Source: Chromera velia
Taxonomy: Eukaryota; Sar; Chromeraceae
Direction of reading: 5' to 3'
Assembly (NCBI GenBank): GCA_018398765.1
Contig: JAHBMJ010004388.1
Coordinates: 45,114 to 79,571, forward strand
DNA length: 34,458 nucleotides
The notes beneath the pieces are model-generated. The model was given only the letters and a program-made list of their open reading frames with translations, was not told where the DNA came from and searched no databases. The translations under genes and the position numbers were made by a program. Position 1 is the first letter of the stretch, and every line of letters starts with the position of its first letter. This document shows, piece by piece, positions 20,976-30,645 of this stretch.

Positions 20976-21035
20976 GGAACCATCGCGGGTATACGTGACA
21001 GCCAGGTGGTAGAAGTGCGGATTGCCCTCCGGAAT
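20976..21035 (-). other. Possible exon of a LamG/concanavalin-like jelly-roll domain
   Basis: The minus frame reads IPEGNPHFYHLAVTYTRDGS and then meets a GT donor (GTGTAG). HLAVTY..DG is the hallmark central strand of LamG-type jelly-roll domains (WHHVAVTYDG in many proteins). Against this, the plus strand has an equally open frame (GMVVLLTVTKVW ... VRIALRN) ending at a strong donor, GTGAGT, at 21036. I cannot decide the strand from sequence alone. Confidence 0.3.
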
Positions 21036-21973
21036 GTGAGTGCATGCATGAGCCCTCTGACAGGTCCAGAGGGGAAGGATAAAACGATGCAACGATCAGT
21101 GGGTCGATCGAGGGACGTCTGCCTGTGAGCGGATGTCGAGACGGAATTTCGGAAACGAAATTGGAAGAATTTCCCGATCGACATGATGAACAGGAAAGTG
21201 AAAGAAAGGGCAGAAAGGAAGGAAGGAAGGAAAGGAGGAAGGAAGAAAAATCGCTCCCAAATCTCCTCTTACACAATGCTTCTGGACCATCCACCATTGG
21301 ACAGCACTCACACGCAACACATCAATCACAAGCACATGACTACAGTTGTGGCGCGAGGGAGGGGTGAGTGAGTCGATTGGACTGAAGAGAGGAAGGAAGG
21401 TCGGAAGTAGAACAATTCCACCATCTCTTCTTCACCATGCAGCTGGTCGGCCTGATTGGATGGAAGGAAACGCCGCAAATAGGTGGAATGGAAAATTCAG
21501 CATAGACTCAACCGTATATTCCCACTCCCAAGCACACACACGTACGTGAACACACAAACAGACATGCAGACCCTCACACGAGGGGATATAAGCATCGATC
21601 GAAAGAAAGCCAAGACAGGCAGACAGACAGGCAGGCAGGCGGGCAGAGAGAGAAGGGAGGCCGCGCTTTTTGACGACCAGAGAAGAGACCGGCCCCTCCG
21701 ATTAAAACAGCAGCAGACAAAGAAAGAACGATCATTCGAGAGTGACAGATCGAATCTGATGTCGTCCAATGGAACCTTGACAAAGCAGCAGGCTTTGGTT
21801 GATTCATGCAGTCTGTCAGCATCATAAATTTGATTCGTCGATCAATGCACGCATACTGACTAAACGACAACGAGGAGAAAGAGGGTGGATGAAAGAAGGG
21901 AACTGAGAATGAAGTTGGCAGTCGACAAAAGGCATCATGACTTGCTTACCAAACTTGCAAACTTGCAAAAACC

Positions 21974-22004
<31 letters not shown>
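21974..22004. repeat. GACA tetranucleotide array
   Basis: (CAGA)n, about eight units; a similar array lies at 25169-25196. Confidence 0.9.
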
Positions 22005-22005
<1 letters not shown>

Positions 22006-24666
22006 TGCAGCGTGAGACAAGACAGACTCACAAGTCTATTCAAACAAACTGATGCACAAAACGGAGACCTTCTTTTGCTTTCCTCTTCTTACTTTGAAGA
22101 ACGCGCACCTTCTTTATCCTTCACGGTTTCACTCGATCGCACCGGTGCATCAGCTTTCTCCATTTTCTGATTTCTGCGTACCCCACAAGTTGACAAGGTC
22201 ATTTCAATGGAGAGAGTCAGACGCAAACAAACGAACGGACAAAGAACGTCCAAATCAAAACTTGATCGAGGCAGCAGTCGAATCCATCAAACTGCGGCAC
22301 ACAAACAGACAAACAGGCAAGCAAACAAAAATCGTGCATACCAACTAAAAGAAGGGCAACCCCCCTTCACTTCTCAAAAGACAACTCTAACTCTCTCTTT
22401 CTCTCTCTTTTTCCCGCACACCGAGGAGAGAAAGTCGGAAAGGAAAGGAAAGGAAGGAAGAAGGAAGGAAGGACAAACATAAAGGGCCGGGAGAAAGGAA
22501 AGGAAAGAAAAGAAGGAATCATGAAGGAAGGATGTGAGGATACATGGCGAGGCCCATCGCCAATCGAGTGAGGGAGTGAGTAGTGTGCTTCCTTCCACGT
22601 TTCTCTGTCTGTGTGTCGCTCTCTGTTTGTTGATTAGAAGAAAGAGGACAGCCAGAAAGAAAGATACGGCCGGGCAAATCTGAACGCCCTGGCGGTCAGA
22701 CAAACGACGGAAAGACCTATGGGGAAACAGAAACAGACACCCAATATGTCATCATCAACCGACGTGCATGCAACGATGTTCAAAGCATGCAGGCCTTCAG
22801 ATGGAACTTCAGATTGCAACGGCAAGGAGCGAGGAAGGGTGTGTGTCTGGGCCCCTGCATTGCGGGGCATTTCTGTCAGTCGATCGTCGCAAATTGCATG
22901 AACGAATGAGAGGATCACGAAGAATAGGAAGTTCTGCACGGCGCTTTTCTTTTAATCTGCATCTCACTCCCTCCTGTTCTTACAGAGCAAAAGAAAGAGA
23001 TTTAAACCAGCGAGATAGAACCCAACTTTCACCGAAGTTCATGGTACAGCTTACAGTACAGTACATTGTAGTACAGTGTACTTGTGCAAATATGCATATC
23101 ATGCAGGTCATAGCGACAATCCAACAGCGACGAAACCGCTGCTGTTTGCCACCGACCGCTCGTCATTGACATTCATACATGCTGTTTGCGAGGATACATG
23201 CTTGCCCCCCTCCCGCTGGCCAGAGGAAGACAGGCAGAGAAGTCTCTCTCGACGGCCCGTTGCAACGATTCTCTCCCGTGAGCTTTTCTTTTCCACCTCT
23301 CCCTACTTCTTCTTTCCTCCGAGGAGAGAAAGTGAATGGAAAAAAAGGGGGGAAGAGCGGAGAGAAAGAAGACAAAAGAAGATGAGAGAGAAGGCTAGGG
23401 AGGCGCCTTCTGTCTAGAGGACGCAGGTCAAGTCAGAGGAAGGGAAACGAAGAAGAGAGGGCTAGCTACTCAACTCCTTGCATCGACTTGCCTGTCTAAG
23501 TGCCAGCGGATTCTTATTTTTACTTTGCCGTCTCGGCCTCCCTCGTCATTTCGTCTCGTCATTCATTTGAATTCGTTGGAGAGAGAGGGTCAAAGGATGA
23601 AGAGGAGGAGGCAAAGGAGACAAGAAAAGAGCGAGAGAGGGAGAGGGAGAGAGAGGTGAAGAAGGAAGAAACAGAAACACGATAACGGTGCCGTTGAAAG
23701 AACATTTCAACAGACCAACAGAGGAGGAACCAGATGGGTGCATCTAGAGTGTGAAACAGACAGACAGCAGACACGCGAATGAGTGAATCACAGCTTGCAT
23801 CCCATCTGCACCAGCACTCTGCCTTTCTCTAGTAGGGTGAAGGAAGAAAATGGGAAGGAGTGGAAAGGGTCGATGGATGTCGACTTTATTTGAATCGTTT
23901 GCTTTTTGACCGACAAGAACGAACAAGAGAAAGAAGAAGAGAAAGTGCAGCCCGCCACCAGGCAGTCAGGTAGCTTCCGTCTCCTCCTTCTCTGAACAGA
24001 ACAGCTTAGAGACAATAAATCAAGTCACAAGCAATCGTCTGTCTGTCTGCTTGGAAGAAGGGAGCTAGCTGTCTGCCATTTTCACACTGCAGCCACCCGC
24101 GGGGATAGTCGAAGTTTGAAAAGAAAGAAAGACAGACAGACAGAAAGCAATAAAGTTCATGAAGGCAGTTCAAGAGCCATTCAATCATTCAAATGGAGGA
24201 AGCATTCTCAATCACCAATAGGAAGGAATTTATTCTCTCATACATTCAAGCAGGGACCCTTCGTTCGATCGATCATTCTGGCAGCAATCATTCATTCATT
24301 CATTCATTCGTCTTTCCTTCCCTCCTTTTCACGTCGCCCTTCCAGTCCAATCGTCCGTCTTCCTCCCTTCTCTCTTCTCTTCCTCTGCCCCTTCGCGTTT
24401 TTTCATCAATCGTCGCACAGAGAAGGAATGATTTGAACACGACCAGGGCAATCCGAATGCACCTTTCCTTTCTTGCACCTACCTTACCCTCTTCCTCCTA
24501 CAGACAGGTGGCGCTGCGGCCGAGAGAGGAGGGCAGGAGGTCCTGGTGCTACCCTTCTCTGGTGTCTTGTCTCCTTCCTTTTTGAGGCTTCTTCTTCTTC
24601 TTTCCTCTTCTTCTCCCTCCAGGCTTCCTTCCTTTTCTTCTCTCTCTCTCTCTGTGCCTGTCGCAC

Positions 24667-27600
24667 ATGCATGCAGAATGTGCGTCTGGCATGCAGTGGA
24701 AGTCCGGCTTGAGGACGGATCCATGGTCCGTCCTCGTCAAGGAAATAACATCGCAGCACCCAGCGCTGCTGCCCAAAGTCGAACTCTTCCCACCCATTGA
24801 ACCCATGTTTTTCGACGTACCGCCACCGAGGCTGGTAGACCTCGGGGGGCCAGTCGTCACAGGCGACAACAGTGGAAAGGTCAAGTCTGGGAACAGACGC
24901 TGGGCGCTGGACGCGAAGCTCTCTCTCTCTTTCTCTCTCTCTAATGAGTGTGTCTCCATGCTTTGCATTTGTGGGGGCTGTTTCCGTCTTGGGTTCCTGT
25001 TTGTTATTTTCTCTCTCTTTGTTCTTCGAGATGGAAACTCCCAAATCAGCCAAGCATGTCTGAAGTTTCGTTGTCTCGGGTTTGATCTCGCTTGTGGTCT
25101 GTCCTTTTCTGTTTTGCTGTGCACTCCTCTTTGCCTGCTGTTCAAGCCAAATAAACTCACCCTCCTGCAAACAGACAGACAGACAGACAGACAGACACAA
25201 GGAGAGAGACACAGCAAGATTGTCGGACACGAGGGCAGATTTGCTGCTTTTACTGTCAATCCGGCGCATCCGCAAACGGTTTGTGGACACCTTCCGACTC
25301 TCGCGTGTGCATACACACACGCATTTCTTTGTATGCCACATGTACCTAGAGAAGGAAGAGTAGTGAGGAAGGAAAGTTCCGCCCCTCCTGACCTCAAATG
25401 TTTTGACGAACGTCTCCAATTCGCACGTCTCGGTGCCGGTCGTTCCCTCTGAGGAGGATGAGGAGTCTCCTTCCCCGTGTGTCTTCACTTTCCTCCCACC
25501 TCCAGAGGAAAGGAAAGGATAGGAAATTCGCACAGACTCCCTCTCCCCACCTTTATCTCCAGATGTCTTCTTACACACGCGCGCACACACGGGCAGTCGT
25601 CCGTACAGGTACCTTCCTTCGCACACACGGGTGAAGAGGATCCGGTCCGTTCTGCAACCAAGCAACCATAAAAGGAATAGAAGGCGGTGTCCCGCAAGAG
25701 GGAAACAAAGAAAGAAGCAGACTGCAGGCAAGATCGACGCCATTCATCTATCCTCTCACTCACTTCTCCATCCCATCAATCCTATACGCGGAAGAGACAG
25801 AGAAAAAGAGAGGCTGAGCGATGACACCAAATTCACCAGAAAAGAATTGATGGTCGAAGGTCCTTTCTTTGCCTGCTTACCTCCCTGCCTCCTTCCTGCA
25901 ATTTGCGCAATAAAAGCAGTCGTCTCTCGCCTCTTTTCTTGCAATTGATTCATGCAATCACCCACTGACTCACCTCTCATTCAGAAAATTTCCGATCGCC
26001 TCATCCACTTTGTCTCCCTTCTCTGGAACGTACAGAGTAGAACCGAATACCGGAAGGCCCCGAAAAAGAGACGTGGAAAGAGAACCGGGAGGGGCTGCTA
26101 CCTCAGGGGCAGACGGGTGTGCGTTTGTGCAGATGTTCTGGGAGGGAAGGAGAGGCTTGTCCTCTCTCTCTGCAATGGAAACAGAACTGCTTTGTTGGTG
26201 CGGGTTGCTGCGCAGTTCCGCTTGGTGTTTCTCTGCAACCTGGTTGTGGTATTCCAATTTTGACTTTCGTGGGCCTGTCACAGATGTTTTCTGGGACATG
26301 ATGTCGGATGCAGTTTTGATAGAAGCCTGCGAGTGATCGTTTGGAGGTCCTTGGAGGATCTGATAATCAGAAAGTCCTCCTCTATTGTTTTTCTGCTCGG
26401 GGTAGGACGCGTCGGTGTGCTGAGGTATCGCTCCTGGCCGCGAACTTGTTGCCGTTGTCGGAGGCTTTTCTCCTTGTGTGAAAGCCGCCCCTGGCTCTCC
26501 TGGGGGAGGAGGTTCAGGAAGAGAAGAGGACTCGGGGCGAAGAGAAGGAGAGGCAAAAGGTGCAGAGACAGGTGGCAGAGATGGGACTTGGGGCGTGCGG
26601 GCAGAAGGGCCATGAAGGGGGTGCTGCAGCCTTCCAGTCTGTGACTGCTGCTGTTCCTGCTGCTCCTCACATTGAAATGATCTGCCCTTGACGTTGTCGC
26701 TGACAACCATCTGACTTGCCAGCGCCCCTAGAGACTCACCCCTTTGCTTTGATTGGGCAGACGACGGCTGTTGCTGCTGTGAAGCTGCGGCGCGTGGTGG
26801 TGGGACGAATGGAATTCGAGTGGAGCGGTTTTGCGCATTCTGTTCTGATCTCTCTTTCTGTCTCTGAAACAGAGGCGAGGGCCGAGTCAGGCGTTGTTCT
26901 ACCTCCTTCTCCTTTGTTAGCAATGCGACGGTCTTTCGGAGTGACGCCCCCTCGGAGGCGACTACATGGAGACGGGGGACATTCTCGGAATGGGAATTGG
27001 GGGGTGGGGTGTTGGTTGGAATGGGGGGAATGCTGTCAGGGGCTGTTGTGGGGACGTCAGGGGTGCTCTGGAGAGAGGCGGGGGGATGGACTAGATGAGT
27101 GTCATGCTGAGGGGTGAGGGAGAATGACGGCGAGGTTGCAGGAAGGGAGGCAGGGATTGTTCCTGACTGGGGAAAGGTTTCCAAAGGAGAAGGAGAGGCC
27201 AATGCTCCAACTGACTGCATTGGGCCCTGCAAGGACGGACGCAAAGAGCAGAAAAGAAAAGAAAAGAAAGAGGTGTGTGCTCATTTGGCCTTTGAAGACA
27301 CAGAAGGAAATGGAGAAAGGGAGCGAGAAGCCAGAGAACGAACACAGGCAGGCAATGAATCGGGGAAGGAGGGCTGAAGCAAAGTACAGTTTGTGAAATG
27401 GAGTCTGAGCCTCAAGCTCGATTCGGATTAAACGGAAAGATGGCTGCATACGTCAATTTCGATTTTAATCATGGCGAAAATGGTCGCAGTGTGCAGTGCA
27501 GACCCTTCAGCTGTCTAATTGACTTTCAGGACTCACTCACTTCTGTCTGCGACATTGTCAAAGTCATTGGTTGGAATCCTGCGTCAATTTCCTGTTCTGG

Positions 27601-28854
27601 AAACTGCTCCCCTTCTCTCACGTCTCCTCCTCTATTCCCTTGACATCCTGTTGCTTCTCCTTCTGCTCGCCTTGCTGCAGCTCCTCTCTCTGCCCTGCTG
27701 CCGACTGTTGCTGCTGCTGGCGCTGCGGGGCCCCTTCTCTGAGCGTCTCTGCTCTGCTTATCCTTCTTTCCCCCGAGGCCCCAAGAGAAACGCGAAGCTT
27801 TCAAACCATCGACCTCCCTCTTCAACGTGTCAACCGAAGTGTTCAACGACTCGACGCGCCCCTGATCGAATGAAAGGAAAAGAAAGAAAAAAAGAAAGAA
27901 AGAAAGAAAGAAAGAATGACACGAGAGAGAAGGAACACATGACATTGACATGAGAAGCGTCAAAGAGCGTCTTCATCGAAAGAAACTCTCAAGCCTGAAT
28001 GTGCACCGTTTCACCCGTCTCAAGGAAAACCAAGAAGGAAACCATCTGGAGGAACAGCGAAAAGAATAGTCATGCACGTTGAGCTTTGAAGTAAACTGTG
28101 AATTCACAGACACCCAATATCGAGACACCCCCCACGGAACAAGAAAATACATGATGCGTCAACTCGGAAACGAAAGAAAATCAAAACTCGGCCTTCATTG
28201 CAACCTAAATCCTCCTGCTGGGGGGTCTTCATCAAAAAATCTGTCTGCCTTCCCACCCAGCCCTTCAGCTGACCATGAGGACGCTGTTTTCGTGCTGTTT
28301 CTGCACAACTTTCTTCCGGAGGCCATCACGCTCTGCAGCTGCTCCGGCAAGCGCCAAGCAGTGCTGCAGATTGAGAGGGCAAATTAAGTGTTAGAAGGAT
28401 GATGTTATATACTGACGTGAAAGAAGCCAGCTACACAGACACAGACACACACGTAGAGTGAGAGGTTGAACTTCAGAGCAGTCTGAGTGCAAGAAAGCAC
28501 ATTCTGAGAAGAGGAAACATAAAAAGGGAGTCAAGCTGGAAAACAGCCATGGAGAAACGAGAATACGAACGTTGAATTCTGCGTCAACTCTCATCTCCGC
28601 TTTCTCTCACACGAGAAGACAACTGTTTCCAGCAGAGAGACAACTGTTCAGGAATGGGGACAAGAAAGAGGGCGGAGAGCAGGCGAAGAGTACCCCTTAC
28701 AAGACAACACTCACCTCTCTTTCAGCTTCCTCTCGTCTTTCTGCTTCCCTTAGGAGCTTCTCTGCCCTCTCAGCTCTGGCTTCCGCTTTAACTGCCCGGT
28801 CCCCCAGCGCCGCGTTTTGCACTTTTAGTTTCCGCACCTCGGCTTCGCGTCTCT
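24667..28854 (-). CDS. Coiled-coil and Pro/Ser/Gln-rich protein, six linked exons, both ends incomplete
   Basis: Minus-strand exons: 28854-28715 (RREAEVRKLKVQNAALGDRA ... REEAERE; donor GTGAGT), 28363-28274 (HCLALAGAAAERDGLRKKVV), 27861-27541 (acceptor TTCGATCAG; RVESLNTSVDTLKREVDGLK; donor GTGAGT), 27226-25974 (418 codons, low-complexity P/S/Q, ending YVPEKGDKVDEAIGNFLNER; donor GTGAGT), 25492-25393 (KVKTHGEGDSSSSSEGTTGT ... FVKTFE) and 24906-24667 (CDDWPPEVYQPRWRYVEKHG, Trp-rich). Phases 0, 0, 0, 2 and 0 agree. The N-terminal part is a charged coiled coil and the middle is predicted disordered. No named family is recognised. The first four exons are well supported. The last two are less so, because a plus-strand reading of 24508-24880 (TGGAAAERGGQEVLVLPFS after a strong acceptor, then WKSGLRTDPWSVLVKEITSQ) is also open and phase-consistent. 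Confidence 0.6.
25169..25196. repeat. GACA tetranucleotide array in an intron
   Basis: (CAGA)n, seven units, inside the proposed intron between minus-strand exons 25492-25393 and 24906-24667. Confidence 0.85.
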
Positions 28855-28943
28855 CTGAGAGGTCGGCAGTGTGCAACAGTAACGACAACAAACCCTCACA
28901 GACTCCCAATCCGCAGACGCGCGTGCTGCTGAGAGGAGGTGAT

Positions 28944-29210
28944 TCAGAGCTCTCCATTGGGCCCTCCCTCTCCGTGCAGGAAGGTCGCTTCCAACCCGGA
29001 GACCTCGAAACGCTTCTTGGCAATTTTGAGGCTCTCTTCAGAGAGTTCAAGCGCCGTCAGCTTTGCACCTGCCCGTGCGAACCTGGCCGCGTCTGTATCG
29101 ATCCCACACCTGATTTCCAGGACTCTCTTGCCCTTTCACAACGCAAAGTCACAAAACTCAGGGATATGAGGCTCCACGAAGTAGCGCTTTCTCTCGACCT
29201 GCTCCTCTCG
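28944..29210 (-). pseudogene. Fragment of a class I SAM-dependent methyltransferase
   Basis: Read on the minus strand from 29210, the frame gives VERKRYFVEPHIPEFCDFAL, then TGA at 29138-29136 where the family has Trp, then [35 protein letters not shown] and [16 protein letters not shown], ending in a stop at 28946-28944. The motif I consensus is VLEIGCGxGTD; here the first Gly is Arg and the second is Asp, which should prevent SAM binding. ALELSEESL is the acidic motif II. Everything after the third strand is missing, so only about 85 of ~250 residues remain. The relatives I recall, with EPHIPxFA..WKGKxVLEIG, are small-molecule-type methyltransferases of cyanobacteria, algae and large DNA viruses; that link is from memory. 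It is probably a dead fragment rather than an exon, because the frame continues past the stop. Confidence 0.8.
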
Positions 29211-29353
29211 TTATGCGTGTGCATGTTCATGCATGTCCCGCAAGTAGTGTCTGTCGTTTTGCAATAATTCCACTTTTCTCATACAGATTGTCCGTTCTGT
29301 ATTGCTTTTCTGTATTAATATTTACTTTCAACGAATTTGATCGACTGTACCGT

Positions 29354-29382
29354 ATATAGGCCCTGGCCCTTGAATTGTGACC
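29354..29382 (+). repeat. Left terminal inverted repeat
   Basis: 29 bases; matches the complement of 30349-30377 with a single mismatch (G59 versus A). Confidence 0.9.
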
Positions 29383-29534
29383 AAAAACGCTTTTTCTAGT
29401 ATAAATCAAAATATGTAATACATAAAAGATTTTGGCTAGTATAAAACACTTTTATATAGTCTAACAATTTATATTCTATGCAAAAATTTCAGTTAATGTT
29501 TATACTTGGTTCTCAAACTGTTCGATGTTCGATA

Positions 29535-30044
29535 TCAGGCCTTATACCAGGCAGGTTGAGCAGGAAAGTGCCTCCAAGCTTCATGTTTGCGCACATGGTG
29601 ACAAAACTGGCAGAGAAGCTCCACATCGTCAGGATGATTTGTGTCAAAAACTGTATCTATCCACTGAGTTTCACATCCAGAAGGAATCTTTTTAACTCTC
29701 AGTTTGCCCAAAGAGTATCTCCAATGTGTGTCTGCTCTGTAGTGATTGTGGTGCATATCGTATGCACAGCGAATGTTAGTACGAGTCACAATTGGAGGAA
29801 GGTTTGCTGCTCCACACTGCTCGCACTGACCACCAAAAATATTTCTAATTTCATTTTTAATAGCATCATTGACCTGTTTTTGCGTCCAATGGAATTGATA
29901 TTTCCACGCTTTGGCTTGAATGATCGGTAAAATTCTAGTGTGGAAAAGTTGTTTGCACTGTGCGTTGGAAGTAAAAGTAGCACCAGAATTTTGTGGAAGG
30001 GGCACCATAGTGATAGTACGTACGCAGGCCGCGCGCCTATCCAT
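29535..30044 (-). CDS. HNH-type zinc-binding protein, putative nuclease (169 aa)
   Basis: A 169-codon ORF from ATG 30044 to TAG at 29535, intact and the only ORF between the inverted repeats. The C-terminal half has the layout of a Cys-rich HNH (beta-beta-alpha metal) fold: C74-E-Q-C77, MHHNHY at residues 97-102 with the candidate catalytic His, an Asn in FDTNHPDD at 136, and LLCQFCHH with C145 and C148 followed by KHE. The N-terminal half (residues 1-70) carries FHWTQKQVNDAIKNEI and no motif known to me. HNH enzymes nick or cut DNA and occur in homing endonucleases, restriction systems and mobile elements. In this setting it could be the element's own nuclease. Alternative starts are Met13 or later. 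The motif reading is seen in sequence; activity is inferred. Confidence 0.65.
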   Translation of the reverse strand: MDRRAACVRTITMVPLPQNSGATFTSNAQCKQLFHTRILPIIQAKAWKYQFHWTQKQVNDAIKNEIRNIFGGQCEQCGAANLPPIVTRTNIRCAYDMHHNHYRADTHWRYSLGKLRVKKIPSGCETQWIDTVFDTNHPDDVELLCQFCHHVRKHEAWRHFPAQPAWYKA

Positions 30045-30334
30045 CAGCTGCCCCCTACGACCTACTTCGGTTTTTCGAAAAAAAAAAAAAAGCCACGAGA
30101 CGGCTACTTATAGGTAGTCCCGGGTTCAAGCACGACCGTGGTCACTTTTTCTGGCATGTTTTCAACCCATTTTTACGCTATCGTTGTGCGTGTTATCGCG
30201 CGCAGCCACACGCGCTATGTGAGCGCTCAGACGGCTTTCAGATAGGGCCCCACCTGGAGCGACCCATTTTTTTTACAAAAATAAATTAAAAAAATAATAT
30301 AGATGCTTCAGTACAGCCAAAGCGCCTGTATCAC

Positions 30335-30377
30335 GGTCAAGCTTGACCGGTCACAATTCAAGGGCCAGGGCTTATAT
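30335..30377 (-). repeat. Right terminal inverted repeat with adjacent 14-bp palindrome
   Basis: 30349-30377 is the right TIR. Just inside it, 30335-30348 is the perfect palindrome GGTCAAGCTTGACC, absent at the left end. It could be a binding site for the element-encoded protein, or chance. Confidence 0.7.
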
Positions 30378-30417
30378 TTCATCACACTTTGCCCACTTTG
30401 AATTTCCCATACAAAAA

Positions 30418-30645
30418 CTAGCCTTGGGGGGGTACTTCCGGCTGACCATTCATAGGCTGTGCGGCCCGGGCGCGTTCATGGCAGAGTACGCATACTAGGT
30501 GGCACACTGCAGCTTCTTTGCACATAGCGTCAAATCGGCTCTGCCACTGTGGCTGGGGAATAGAGACTAGGTCCAATTTACATAGTCGGTGGGGGTGGTT
30601 GCTATCCAGTACATCGACCAAGTGATCAACCTCCAGGTTCGATCT
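30418..30645 (-). pseudogene. Second HNH-like fragment
   Basis: The minus frame reads RSNLEVDHLVDVLDSNHPHR ... AMCKEAAVCHLVCVLCHERA and stops at 30418. LEVDH resembles the first His strand of HNH nucleases, SNHP the Asn, and CHLVCVLCHE the second Cys pair with terminal His. Upstream the frame meets a stop (TAA near 30680) before any Cys pair, so the fold is incomplete. It lies 40 bases outside the right TIR, on the same strand as the intact HNH ORF, and shares DxNHP and CxxCH wording with it. It may be a decayed paralogue. Confidence 0.5.

Larger units (their letters stand above)
20861..24480. other. Unresolved 3.6-kb region with isolated exon-like segments
   Basis: No assembled gene. Candidates, besides the LamG-like segment, are plus 21440-21479 (after CTTCACCATGCAG; LVGLIGWKETPQI, donor GTGGAA) and minus 22810-22741 (EVPSEGLHALNIVACTSVDD, donor GTGTCT). 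The rest is GC-balanced DNA with AAGG, GACA and CATT short repeats (for example GACA at 21975-22004, 24129-24143 and minus-strand equivalents). A TGTAC/TACAGTA cluster lies at 23043-23082. It is probably introns of one or two genes whose other exons I could not recognise. Confidence 0.35.
29354..30377. mobile_element. 1.0-kb element with 29-bp terminal inverted repeats and one HNH-like ORF
   Basis: 29354-29382 and the complement of 30349-30377 match at 28 of 29 positions; the shared core is CCCTGGCCCTTGAATTGTGA. Beyond both ends and inward of the repeats the match stops, as expected of true TIRs. The interior holds one ORF (30044-29535, minus strand) and about 300 bases of non-coding sequence with an A14 run at 30079. 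Both ends sit in TATA-like sequence (CGTATATAGG and CTTATATTTC), so a TA or TATA target duplication is possible but not provable here. No DDE transposase is visible. Confidence 0.75.

Noticed and set aside
26010..27117. Plus-strand ORFs opposite the Pro/Ser/Gln-rich exon
   Set aside because: Shadows of a 418-codon open minus-strand frame bounded by a strong acceptor and a GTGAGT donor.
30116..30150. tRNA-like B box (GGGTTCAAGCACGACC)
   Set aside because: No acceptor stem, anticodon arm or convincing A box could be paired on either strand, so neither a tRNA nor a SINE head is claimed.
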